Origin: Corynebacterium glyciniphilum AJ 3170
Lineage (GTDB): Bacteria > Actinomycetota > Actinomycetes > Mycobacteriales > Mycobacteriaceae
Assembly: GCF_007673095.1 (NCBI RefSeq)
Contig: NZ_VDYZ01000010.1
Location: forward strand, 101,296-165,295
Direction: 5' to 3'
DNA length: 64,000 nucleotides
Part shown: positions 25,737-34,697 of the stretch, piece after piece
How positions within the stretch are numbered: position 1 is the first letter of the stretch
Layout: each line of letters opens with the position of its first letter
Translations under genes and position numbers: made by a program
Notes under the pieces: generated by a model
The model's input: the letters and a program-made list of their open reading frames with translations, nothing else
The model's database searches: none
Told to the model about the DNA's origin: nothing

Positions 25737-26330
25737 ATGGCCTGGGACACCGAGGGGACCAAACGGAGGATTCTCGATGCCGCGGTGGCTGAGTTCGCGG
25801 CCCACGGCCCGGACGGCACAACGGTCGAGAAGATCGCCAAGGTGTCCGGGGCAAACAAGGAGCGGGTGTACAACTACTTCGGGGGGAAGCGAGCCCTGTT
25901 CGCCCGGGTTTTGCGTGAGGAGCTCGCCAAGGTTGCCCAGGCGGTGCCGGTGGAGTCCTTCGCTGTGGAGGACGTGGGGGAATACGCAGGGCGGGTGTAC
26001 GACTATCACCGTGAGCGGCCCGAGCTGACCCGTCTGCTGCGGTGGGAGGGGTTGGTCTTCGACGCGGAGGTTCCGGATGAGGAACAGCGACGTGACTATT
26101 ACGGGTACAAGACTGCGGCCGTGGTGGCAGGGCAGGAGGCCGGGACTGTCACCAAGGACATCGGGGCTGATCACCTGATGATGATGATTCTGGCCCTGGC
26201 CGGGTGGTGGTCGGCTGTTCCTCAGGTGGCCCGCATGATCGCCGGGCCAGACAGTGAAGAGGAGCATGCCCGCCGCCGCGCATCGGTGGTTGCCGCTGCC
26301 CGACGGCTGGCGAGCTCAAAGTTGGGCTGA
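25737..26330 (+). CDS. TetR-family repressor
   Basis: A 197-aa regulator. The N-terminal helix-turn-helix (residues 8-55) has TKRRILDAAVAEFAAHGPDG, TTVEKIAKVSGANKERVYN and YFGGKRALF, the complete TetR signature. The C-terminal ligand-binding part is helical. The ATG at 25737 is preferred over an earlier in-frame start that would run through the operators. It controls the divergent MFS and NAD(P)-binding genes through two matching palindromes. Its stop abuts the convergent methyltransferase stop with no gap. Confidence 0.9.
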   Translation: MAWDTEGTKRRILDAAVAEFAAHGPDGTTVEKIAKVSGANKERVYNYFGGKRALFARVLREELAKVAQAVPVESFAVEDVGEYAGRVYDYHRERPELTRLLRWEGLVFDAEVPDEEQRRDYYGYKTAAVVAGQEAGTVTKDIGADHLMMMILALAGWWSAVPQVARMIAGPDSEEEHARRRASVVAAARRLASSKLG

Positions 26331-27140
26331 CTACGAACAGCGCGAGTGGGTGCGCTCGTGTAGTGCAATACCCGCCGAGACCGAGACATTGAGTGACTCA
26401 ATGTCGTCCGACATCGCGATGGAGCACCGATAGTCGGCGATTCTGCTGATGTCAGTGGATACTCCCCGGCGCTCGCTGCCCAACACGATCGCCATTCGTT
26501 CCTTCACCCTCTGCAGAACCTCGATCGGCTCGGCGCACTCAGCTGCCAGTGTTGCTACAGGAATCTGCTGTCCGTGCAGGTAGTCGATGACGTCGCGTCG
26601 GGGCGCAATCACGGTAGGTAGGGTAAAAACCAGACCTCTGCTTGCCCTGATCAAGCGCCGATCGAACACAGTCCGTAGTCCACTATCCAGGAGAATGACC
26701 GCCGCGGCATTGAGACCTGCGGATGTTCTGATGATCGCGCCGATATTGCCGACCAGGCGCACGCCGTCAAGAACGATGACGTCACCGGAACCGTCAGAAA
26801 AGTCGCTGAGCTCACCCGGAGCAGGTGATTGTGCCAAGGCGAAAATGCGTGAGCGTTTTTCGTCGCCGAAGATCTTCCTGGTCACGGCGCTGGACAGCGT
26901 GTGGATCTGAACTTCGTGCAGTTCAGGCACCGCCTCGTCGATCGCGGCAGGGTCGCGACCTTCGGTGGTGTAGAGACTGTCGATCAGGACACCGCTGCGT
27001 GCTGCCTGGGCAATGTTCTGCAGGTCATCAATCAGAATGATTTTCGTCGTGGCGGCTCGACGTCGCACCACGTCCGTAATACGACGTGCCACCGGATGAT
27101 AGGGGTTATCGATGGTCTGGTGGTGTGCTCGGGCCGCCAT
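26331..27140 (-). CDS. tsnR: 23S rRNA 2'-O-methyltransferase, thiostrepton-resistance type (TsnR/NshR)
   Basis: A 269-aa SPOUT (TrmH-class) methyltransferase. The three knot motifs are clear: GNIGAIIRTS at residues 131-140 (with Arg138), LGSERRG near 220-226 and SLNVSVSAGIALHE at 249-262. The N-terminal domain (about 1-105), with KIFGDEKRSRIFALAQ, resembles the RNA-recognition domain of Tsr of Streptomyces azureus. This family methylates the ribose of A1067 (E. coli numbering) in the L11-binding region of 23S rRNA, blocking thiopeptides. Similarity to Tsr is by recall of its sequence, not by a search. A structured 5' region lies upstream. Confidence 0.85.
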   Translation of the reverse strand: MAARAHHQTIDNPYHPVARRITDVVRRRAATTKIILIDDLQNIAQAARSGVLIDSLYTTEGRDPAAIDEAVPELHEVQIHTLSSAVTRKIFGDEKRSRIFALAQSPAPGELSDFSDGSGDVIVLDGVRLVGNIGAIIRTSAGLNAAAVILLDSGLRTVFDRRLIRASRGLVFTLPTVIAPRRDVIDYLHGQQIPVATLAAECAEPIEVLQRVKERMAIVLGSERRGVSTDISRIADYRCSIAMSDDIESLNVSVSAGIALHERTHSRCS

Positions 27141-27197
27141 GTGGAGGACGTTCCGGTATGACGCGACGTGAGGGTCAAATCAGCATGCCGTTAATAC

Positions 27198-27287
27198 AAC
27201 TGAGACGGGCTGGAGTTGCCACCCCTGACTGTCCGAGGACGCGCGTGCTGCAGTCGTCAGGGCGGCCCTGGAGCCGTCTCATGCTGC
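27198..27287. other. Long imperfect hairpin upstream of the tsnR-like gene
   Basis: The 8-bp arms TGAGACGG (27201-27208) and CCGTCTCA (27273-27280) are perfect complements, and partial pairing extends inward for about 20 more positions (CCCTGAC on one side, GTCAGGG on the other). It lies between the upstream quinone-reductase gene and the tsnR-like start, in leftward orientation. It could be a terminator for the upstream gene or a 5' leader that attenuates the methyltransferase. Confidence 0.45.
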
Positions 27288-27320
27288 TGCACCGTCGCTA
27301 TGACGAATAGGTTGCAGTGC

Positions 27321-28325
27321 CTACCATCCGTGGACGACAACTTTGCCGAGGGTACGACCGCCTTCGATGAGCTGGTGCGCGTGGCGCAGTGTCTCGGGCG
27401 AGATCGGGGAGAGGCTCTCGGTCATCGTCGTGCGTAGGTGGTTCTGGTCGACGAGGTCGGCCACGCGGTTCAGCAGGCGGTGCTGTTCAATCAAGTCCGT
27501 GGTCTGCTGGAGTGACCGGGTGAACATGAACTCCCAGTGCCAGGAGATGCTCTTGTCCTTCAACGGCGATACATCGCGGGGCCCGTCGTCAATCGCGACA
27601 ATCTGACCGAATGGGCGGACGATCTGTGCGTAGGTCTCGATCTGCCCGTCGGAATGCGCGGTGAACAACCAGTCGACCCCGTCGGGGGCCGTGTCCAGCA
27701 CCTGGGCCACCAGATCCCTGCGATGGTTGACGACGTGGTCCGCGCCCAGCTCGCGTACCCAGGACGCGCGCTCTTCGTCGGACGCGGTCGCGATCACCGT
27801 GACTCCCGGCAGCAAGGCCTGAGCCAGCTGCAGCATGATCGACCCGACGCCGCCGGTCGCACCGACAACAAGGAGGGTGCCGGTCGATTCTTCGGTGAGA
27901 CCGAAGCGGTCGAACAGTGCTTCCCATGCTGTGATCGCTGTCAGCGGGAGGGCGGCAGCTGCGGCGAAGGAGAGGGAGGAGGGCTTGCGTCCGACGAGGC
28001 GTTCGTCGACAGTATGCAGGCGTTGGTTCGTCCCGGGGCGGTTGATGGTCCCGGCATAGAACACTTCATCGCCGGGCGAGAACAGCGTGACGTCTGTGCC
28101 GATCGCCTGGACGGTGCCAGCGGCGTCGTATCCGAGCACCTTGAAGCCGTCGCTGGGCGCACCGGCGCGGAGTTTCACGTCGACAGGGTTCACCGAGACC
28201 GCTTTGATCTCGACCAGCAGATCGTGCGGGCCGAGGTCGGGGACGGCGATCTCTCGTGAGATCAGCGCATTGTCGTTGGTGGCGGGAAGGTTGCTTTCGT
28301 AGCCGATGGCTGTCGTTGTACTCAT
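27321..28325 (-). CDS. Zinc-independent alcohol dehydrogenase / quinone reductase family protein
   Basis: A 334-aa MDR-superfamily enzyme of the ZADH/YogA-like group. The N-terminal GroES-like part has VSVNPVDVKLRAG and LGYDAAGTVQAIG, and the Rossmann motif is VVGATGGVGSIMLQLAQ. Structural zinc cysteines are absent, as is normal in quinone reductases. The ATG at 28325 is chosen, with an alternative ATG 9 nt upstream. It is divergent from an HxlR regulator, a frequent pairing for aldehyde- or quinone-responsive genes. Confidence 0.87.
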   Translation of the reverse strand: MSTTTAIGYESNLPATNDNALISREIAVPDLGPHDLLVEIKAVSVNPVDVKLRAGAPSDGFKVLGYDAAGTVQAIGTDVTLFSPGDEVFYAGTINRPGTNQRLHTVDERLVGRKPSSLSFAAAAALPLTAITAWEALFDRFGLTEESTGTLLVVGATGGVGSIMLQLAQALLPGVTVIATASDEERASWVRELGADHVVNHRRDLVAQVLDTAPDGVDWLFTAHSDGQIETYAQIVRPFGQIVAIDDGPRDVSPLKDKSISWHWEFMFTRSLQQTTDLIEQHRLLNRVADLVDQNHLRTTMTESLSPISPETLRHAHQLIEGGRTLGKVVVHGW

Positions 28326-28371
28326 GAGGTTCATGCTTCCCGCCGTGCACTGGTTACTGTCAAGAACCCTT

Positions 28372-28388
28372 GGTACCTTTCGGATACC
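28372..28388. promoter_or_regulatory. Putative HxlR operator
   Basis: GGTACC (28372-28377) and GGATACC (28382-28388) flank a TTTC core between the divergent quinone-reductase and HxlR genes. The symmetry is loose, so this is a weak call. Confidence 0.35.
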
Positions 28389-28396
28389 ATGCAGGG

Positions 28397-28747
28397 ATGA
28401 CCGTTACCCCGGATCCTTGTGAACGTAATGATGTGTACGCGGCGATGTGCCCGTGCCGGGACATGTTGGATCTGCTGGCCAACAAGTGGAGTGCGCTGGT
28501 GATCGGAGCCTTGGAGGACGGTCCGCAGCGCAACGGCTACCTGCGGCGACGATTGGAAGGCATCAGTCCTAAGGTCTTGTCTCAGACGCTCAAGCGGTTG
28601 GAAGCTCATGGGCTGCTCACCCGGACCGTGTATCCGGAGGTGCCGGCCCGGGTAGAGTATGAGTTGACGGCGCTGGGGGAGAGCGCGGCAGCACCGTTGA
28701 AGCATCTGCGGGACTGGGCCCAGCGTCACGGGAGGACCGAGGGATAG
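28397..28747 (+). CDS. HxlR-family regulator
   Basis: A 116-aa winged-helix protein. It carries the conserved early cysteines in PCRDMLDLLANKWSALVIG and the wing/recognition segment GISPKVLSQTLKRLEAHGLL with EVPARVEYELTALG. HxlR proteins often sense electrophiles such as quinones or aldehydes through such cysteines. The ATG at 28397 is close to the end of the operator, and the ribosome site is poor, so it may be leaderless or start differently. Its end comes within 4 bp of the convergent LysR gene. Confidence 0.88.
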   Translation: MTVTPDPCERNDVYAAMCPCRDMLDLLANKWSALVIGALEDGPQRNGYLRRRLEGISPKVLSQTLKRLEAHGLLTRTVYPEVPARVEYELTALGESAAAPLKHLRDWAQRHGRTEG

Positions 28748-28750
28748 AGG

Positions 28751-29656
28751 TTATGGAGCTTGTGCCGCAGCGCTATCTGCAGCGCTGACAATGGTGGTCA
28801 GCAGCGTCTGGACCGCCCTGCGCTGGGCGCGGTCCCGGCGCATGATGGCGGACATGTACCGCACCGCCGGGACATCGGTGATCGGACGCAGCACGAGGCC
28901 GCCGTTTGCTCGGGTCGTGAACCGCGGAAGTACTGCAAGGTGGTTACTGCCCGCGACGATCGACTCGATCAGCCGGTTGTCTCGTACTCGCTGGACCACG
29001 TCCAACGGTGTGCCGAGGTTACGGGCGATCGAGGTGAGCACCGTGTCGAAGGGGTAGCCTTCCGGGACTCCGATCCACGTTTGATCGGCGACATCCGCGC
29101 TGCAGAGGCTCGGAGGCGAGGCGAGGTGGTGGGAGGATGACATTGCGATGTCCAGCGGTTCCGCCACCAGTCTGCGTACCGCAAGACCATCAGAACCGAC
29201 GGGTGCCGGGCTGTCGAGGCTGTGGGCGATCACAATATCAAAATCAGCGGTCAGGCTCGCGAACTCAGACTCTGCGGGATCGATATCTGTGAGACGGACG
29301 TCGAGTCCGGCCCGTGTCGCAGCATTGAGCACCTGCGGGAAGACGAGCGTCGCGGCGCTGGGGAAAGCGGCAATATTGACCTGTCCTCCAGGATCATTGC
29401 GGTAGGCATCCCACCGGGCCTGGACAGTCGCCAGCACCTCGTTGAGTTCGGCTCCACCGGCTGCGAGGAGCCAGCCCGCCTCGGTGAGTCGCACACCTCG
29501 GCCATGTGGCGAGACCAACTGCATGCCTGCAGTGCGCTGTGCCGTGCGCAACTGCTGAGATACCGCGGAGACGGTTCGGTGGGTTGCGGCGGCGACGGCA
29601 GTCACGCTGCCGCGGTCGGCGAGTTCGCGTAGCAACTGCAGGTGTTTCACATCCAT
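28751..29656 (-). CDS. LysR-family regulator
   Basis: A 301-aa regulator. The winged helix has RGSVTAVAAATHRTVSAVSQQL and LVSPHGRGVRLTEAG in the usual place, and the effector domain starts near QVNIAAFPSAATLVFPQVL. It is divergent from an EamA exporter (71-bp intergenic region), so it is the second LysR/EamA pair in the window. Confidence 0.88.
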   Translation of the reverse strand: MDVKHLQLLRELADRGSVTAVAAATHRTVSAVSQQLRTAQRTAGMQLVSPHGRGVRLTEAGWLLAAGGAELNEVLATVQARWDAYRNDPGGQVNIAAFPSAATLVFPQVLNAATRAGLDVRLTDIDPAESEFASLTADFDIVIAHSLDSPAPVGSDGLAVRRLVAEPLDIAMSSSHHLASPPSLCSADVADQTWIGVPEGYPFDTVLTSIARNLGTPLDVVQRVRDNRLIESIVAGSNHLAVLPRFTTRANGGLVLRPITDVPAVRYMSAIMRRDRAQRRAVQTLLTTIVSAADSAAAQAP

Positions 29657-29727
29657 GTAGATAGCCTACGTAGTAACATCACAACTTTTCAGTTGTCCTG
29701 CATTGTTGGCGCGTTGACGATGGAAGC

Positions 29728-30639
29728 ATGCCGATTCGACACGTACTGCTCGCCATCACGGTTGCTGCGCTGTGGGGAGTCAATTTCATAGCCATCGACG
29801 TTTCCTTGACTACCTATCCGCCGCTGTTGCTGGCGGCACTACGGTTCGGTCTGGTCGCCATCCCGACGGTGTTGTTCGTACGTCGTCCACAGGTGCCGTG
29901 GAGGTGGCTGATCGGCTATGGCGTGGGATTCGGAGTGCTCCAGTTCGGTTTCCTCTACTGGGGAATGGCCGCAGGGATGCCGACTGGACTGGCGTCCTTG
30001 GTGTTGCAGTCCTCAGCGCCGTTCACGGTGCTTCTGGGTGCGGTCTTCTTCAGGGAACGGCTGAGCGGCGCGCAGCTTGTCGGTATAGGTGTGGCTGTTC
30101 TCGGCCTGGCGGTGGTCGGGTGGCAGCGATCGGAATATGCGGCGTTGTTACCCTTCCTGCTGACATTGGTGGCGGGTCTGGGGTGGGCGATCGGCAATGT
30201 CTGCAACCGTCAGGCCCGGACGGCCGAGCCGTTCCGGCTGATGCTGTGGATGACGGTAATTCCCCCAGTGCCACTCGTAGCGCTCAGTTACCTCTTCGAA
30301 GGGCGCGACGGGATCGCTGACGCGATAACTACGGCGTTTACAACGGAAGGCTTGGGCCCGACAGCGGGTCTGTTGTTCACGGTGGTGATTGCCGTGGTTG
30401 CAGGCTCCGGGATCTGGACGTGGTTGATGTCCCGGCACCCTGCAAGTACCGTTGCGCCATTCTCACTCCTTGTTCCCGTGTTCGGGATGAGCTCGGCATG
30501 GCTCGTACTGGGGGAGACCGTGACTACGGGGGAATTGGTTGGGGGAGTGCTGGTCGTCGGAGGCGTTCTGTTGGGGACGGTGAGGCGTCTGCACACTACG
30601 GGCAGCTTCCGTCATATGCGAGTGGTAGATGAAAGTTGA
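29728..30639 (+). CDS. EamA/DMT-family exporter
   Basis: A 303-aa membrane protein with ten helices in two EamA repeats; the first helix has AALWGVNFIAIDVSL, and helix 3-4 contains YWGMAAGMPTGLASLVLQSS, a classic RhaT/YdcZ motif. It likely exports amino acids or similar metabolites. It is transcribed away from its LysR regulator and ends with a basic tail. Confidence 0.88.
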   Translation: MPIRHVLLAITVAALWGVNFIAIDVSLTTYPPLLLAALRFGLVAIPTVLFVRRPQVPWRWLIGYGVGFGVLQFGFLYWGMAAGMPTGLASLVLQSSAPFTVLLGAVFFRERLSGAQLVGIGVAVLGLAVVGWQRSEYAALLPFLLTLVAGLGWAIGNVCNRQARTAEPFRLMLWMTVIPPVPLVALSYLFEGRDGIADAITTAFTTEGLGPTAGLLFTVVIAVVAGSGIWTWLMSRHPASTVAPFSLLVPVFGMSSAWLVLGETVTTGELVGGVLVVGGVLLGTVRRLHTTGSFRHMRVVDES

Positions 30640-30846
30640 TGATTGTATTCATGTGGGTTTGGCCTCCTGCGCGTGCACTGCTGGTTCCTCCGGTTGTCGA
30701 CAGCTTCGTGGCATGTTCGGCACGCTGGGCGACTGAGCGGTCTGTCGAATAGCTCGGGGGAAGCTAAGGAATGCGCCTTGCGTAATGTGGTATCTTATCT
30801 TTAAGTTCAATTATAGTAATCTTTTACTTAACCTCCAGGAGGAGAC

Positions 30847-31017
30847 ATGGGTTTATTCGTTCGGAAGCGGAAGAAGCTTGGCAAGAAAATGCATCTGAAT
30901 GTGGGCAAGCGAGGAGCGTCGGTGTCGATGAAGGCTGGCCCGCTCTCGGTGTCGTCACGCGGTAACGCCTCTGTGCGTCTGGGGAAGGGCGTTGGCGCGC
31001 GTAAGAAGCTCTGGTAA
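30847..31017 (+). CDS. DUF4236-like small protein
   Basis: A 56-aa basic protein that starts MGLFVRKRKKLGKKMHLNVG and continues with a glycine/serine-rich part (GASVSMKAG, then SVSSRGN) and ends RKKLW. This matches the DUF4236 pattern of an N-terminal RK-rich strand followed by short beta repeats. The ribosome site AGGAGGAG lies just before the ATG and is the strongest in the window. Upstream (about 30790-30835) the sequence is unusually A/T-rich, which suggests its own promoter. Function is unknown. It is shorter than the usual DUF4236 protein. Confidence 0.75.
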   Translation: MGLFVRKRKKLGKKMHLNVGKRGASVSMKAGPLSVSSRGNASVRLGKGVGARKKLW

Positions 31018-31108
31018 ATAGCTTGTGTGTGCCTCGTGTGGGCATACTTTCCAGGACTTGACCGGTACGGATCGCCCACTGGGACGGCTGGTTCACGTTG
31101 TCTCCTTA

Positions 31109-31141
31109 ACTCTAGTGGATGATTGCATCATCCATTCCAGT
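31109..31141. terminator. Palindrome between convergent genes
   Basis: TGGATGATTGCATCATCCA (31116-31134) is a perfect 8-bp inverted repeat around TGC, extended imperfectly to about 15-bp arms. It lies between the DUF4236-like gene and the convergent amidohydrolase, so a terminator is plausible, though the stem is A/T-rich and no T tract follows. Confidence 0.4.
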
Positions 31142-31246
31142 GAGTTTGAGACGTCGATACATCAAACCGTGGTTCACAATCCACCGGAACTCGTCACCGA
31201 GATAGACCCGGTGGCGAGCTTCACGACCTACTGTAGGAGTGAGGAC

Positions 31247-34200
31247 TCAGTGATCGTGCCCGTCGCCGTCACCCACCTCCAGGTGTTCCGGGCTGGCGAC
31301 TGCGGCGTCAGTGCGCTCGTCGATGCGTGTTGCCGGCGGGACCGGGGCGGTGTCCGTGCGGTCGGGGGTATCAGGTGCATCGTCGGTAGTGTTGCTGAAT
31401 GGTGCACCCAGGCCATCCGCCGTGTACACCTTGCCTCCGACCATGGTCAGCTGGACATTCATGAGGGTGTCGATGTCCTCGAGCGGGTTGCCGTCCACTG
31501 CGATGAGGTCGGCAACCTTGCCCGGCTCAAGCGTCCCAACGTCGGAATCGATCCCGAGGAAGCGTGCCGGATTTACCGTCGCTGCCCTGAGGGCGTCAGC
31601 AGGATCCCATCCGTAGCCCACCATCTCGCGCAAATTGGTGTGCATTCCGAGGCCTACGTGGTCCAAAGGAGCATCAGTGCCGACAAGGACCTGGGCACCG
31701 GCTTCTCGAGCACGGTCGAAGGCCTGGGCCTCGCGGCATTCCGCTGTCTGGCAGTCCGGATCCGACGGGTATTCGTCGTTCTCTCCGAAGGCTTCCATAA
31801 GCTCGTCCTGTTTCCAGGAGGGGAACAGCTGGAACTTAGGGTCCGAGGTGAGATCGTCGGCGAGCATGAAGTCTCCGCTGAAGAAGGTAGTCGTCATCGA
31901 CCGATTACCTTCACCATAGATCGCCGGAATGTCGTCGTAGGTGTGCCCGGTCTCAGACTGGGTTCGTGCGTACCCGAGACGTTGCGTTGCCGCGAGGTGT
32001 GTGGTGCCGTCCTGGCCGAGGAACGTTCCCGGCGCCATGTAGTGGGAGGCAGAAGGTAGCCCACAGTCATGGGCGGTCTCGATGACTTTCTCCATCCCGG
32101 CAGCGGGCAGCCGCACGTAGGTCTTGAAGAAGTCGTAGTCCAGGTTCTCTGCCCGGTCCAGCTCACGCTGGATGTCTGCGTCACCGTCGGTGGGCCTCAT
32201 GAAGTTGTAGTACACGCGGGAGCCGTCGACGGGTTCGCCGGTGGCATAGAACCTTGGGCCGGCACGCTTCCCGGCGTCGACTGCGTCGCGGTTTTCCATG
32301 GCGCGGTACGCCTGATCGCCGACCGAGAGGGTCGATGTCACGCCGTAGGCGAGGTTGATACGGCCCTGTCGGTCTCCGAAGAACCGTGACTCCAGCCCCT
32401 GGTGAATGTGAGCGTCCATCAGCCCGGGCATCACGGTCTTGTCTTTGAGGTCGATGACGTCGCCCTGGGGATCCTGTTCATCACGGTCGGTAATGGTGTC
32501 GATGCGGTTGTCTTTGACGACGATGTCGACATTTTCCCTCAGCGTGTCCGTCGTGCCGTCCCAGATGGCACCAGCCTGAATAGTCTGTGTGTCGGAGGCG
32601 ATGTCGGGCTCGACGTCGAGAGGAACCTCAATGGTTTCGGCGTCCCCGGACTCCACGTCAGCCAGCTTCATCTCGTCACCGGAGAGGTAGAGGAGTCTTG
32701 ACGAGTCGCCGCTCCACGATGGGGCATCAGCGATGTCGTCATTCAGGGGTTCCGGTTCGCCGGTGGCCTGTCCGCTGTCATCGACGTCCATGGTGAACAA
32801 CTGTGAGTTGACGATGAACGCGAGCGACCTCCCGTCAGGAGACCAGACGGGTCCGTCGTCACCGCGGGTGGAGATGGAGGAGTCCTGCTCGCCGGGGGCT
32901 TGGAAGGTCTGTTCCCCGGACTCCACGTCAACGGTAAGAATCTGGCTGGTGCCCTCACGAAAGCGCTCTGAATACTCCTTGACGGCGGCCAATGCGATGG
33001 TGCTCCCGTCCTCGGACCATGTCGGACGGCCGGGGCCGAAAATCTCCGGTACCAGTTCACGGACATTGTTGTCTTCCCGGTCCAGAACGTAAGTGGCTCC
33101 GTCCTGGTCCTGGAAGGCCATGCGAGAACCGTCCGGCGAGAATGACGGGGCGACTTCCGCGCCGTCGATACTGGTGATGCGGGTCTCATCGTCGTTTTCA
33201 AGTGAGCGGACGTAGATGTCCTGGGTGCCGGCCTTGTCACTGGCATAGGCGATCTCCGTGCCGTCCGGGGAGAACACCGGGTCAACCTCGTGGAACTCGT
33301 CGTCGGTGATCTGTTCCGGCTCGCCATCGATCGGCATGTGCCAAACGTCGCCGAGGGCGACGAACAGTACGGACTTTCCGTCGGGAGACAGCTGTGGTGT
33401 CAGGACTGTAGCCTGCCGTGACTCGGTGTCGTCGAAATCGTGCGGCTTCTTGTCGTAGTCTGCACCCGGGATGGAGAAGGTCACCTCGAAAGGGATATCC
33501 TCCGCTTCGTCGGCATCGAAGGCCCGGTTGCGCAGTTTTCCGTCGGCGGTGTAGACGAGCTGATTATCACCGGTCCAGGACGGAGTGAAGGGGAAGACGT
33601 CTTCACCTTCAGTGACGGGTTTGTCGTCCAACATCAGGTCGGCGACGTTCTCATCGTGTCGCACCCAGGCGACGTGTTCGCCGTCAGGGCTCATAGCGGG
33701 AGCGTGGACGGTCACCCCCTCGTCTTCGCTGGCTTCTTCGTCAACCGGCTCTTCAGGGTCGGGGTCCCTGACGAGCGTCTCGGTATCGCCGTCCGGGTTC
33801 ACCGTTGCGACCTCGTTACCGTTGACATAGACGATTTCTGTTCCGTCAGGGGACCACGATGGCTGGGTCTCATCTCCGGGATCGCTGGTCCATTGCGTGA
33901 ACTCTCTGCTGTCAATGTCGATGGTCCAGATATCGTAGGAGCCTTTGTCGCGGTCGGAGGAGAACGCAATCTGTTTACCGTCCGGTGACCAGCGCGGTTC
34001 GCGGTAGTCGAAGTATCCGTCGGTGATCTTCTCCCTGTCTGAGCCGTCCGGTTCAGAGACCCAGATATCGAAGTCGCCGCCGTCGTAGGACTGGTAGACA
34101 ATCCGTCCGTCGGGCCCCACGTGGGGACGGGCGACTTCGTGTTCCGGGTCGGAGAGTTTCTCTGCTTCACCACCGCCCTCCGGAACCCGGTAGAGCATGC

Positions 34201-34442
34201 CGTGAAGGTCCATAATCGTGGATCCGTCGGGGGCAGCCGTTGCGGTGATGTTTGTTCCCTCAGTGACCGTTACGTCTGCTTCACGGGGGGAGCGAGTCTT
34301 CAGCGTTGGCCTCCGGTTCACCGGAGTCGGAGCCAGCGGCGACTGCAAACCATACGATCAGAGCAATTATGGCGAGGGCGGCGACAATTATCCAGGGGAG
34401 TACGTTCTTTTTTCCTGCAGGAGGGGCATTGGTGTCAGTCAT
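31247..34442 (-). pseudogene. Membrane-anchored TolB-like propeller plus amidohydrolase, frameshifted near the N-terminus
   Basis: The main reading frame (from 34348) encodes about 1,030 aa: WD40-like/TolB-type beta-propeller repeats (many W-SPDG blades such as PRWSPDGKQIAFSSD) over about 40-600, then an amidohydrolase domain with metal motif DAHIH, the SASHYMAP His and the GTDAPLDH Asp. It ends in an Asp/His-rich tail. The true start at 34442 (GAGG upstream) gives a signal-anchor MTDTNAPPAGKKN plus a helix WIIVAALAIIALIVWF in another frame, which runs off at the six-G run 34285-34290; one G fewer restores one protein. Family members hydrolyse dipeptides or mycotoxins. Confidence 0.8.
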
Positions 34443-34697
34443 TTATACCTCTTGAGCGTCATGTTTCAACCAGGTGGTGGACGTGGTGTTTCCTGTGGTT
34501 TCATTCCGGCGAAACCATGAAGCAAATGGTAGTGACACGGATCACTCCCTGCAATAAGTATCCAATAAAAGATATATTGGTAACTTATGTCTTAATTATT
34601 TGATTGCGAAACCTGGATCATGAAAAATGGGGAGAGTGGAACAACTTAAGTAAGGGTTACCAATTCTCAAAGAGATGGATCAAATGTGATCCGGAAG
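34443..34697. promoter_or_regulatory. A/T-rich intergenic stretch
   Basis: About 255 bp between the amidohydrolase start and the leftward SDR end, notably rich in A and T around 34540-34680. A small inverted repeat GGTTTC (34497-34502) and GAAACC (34511-34516) is present. I see no gene. It should hold the amidohydrolase promoter. Confidence 0.35.
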
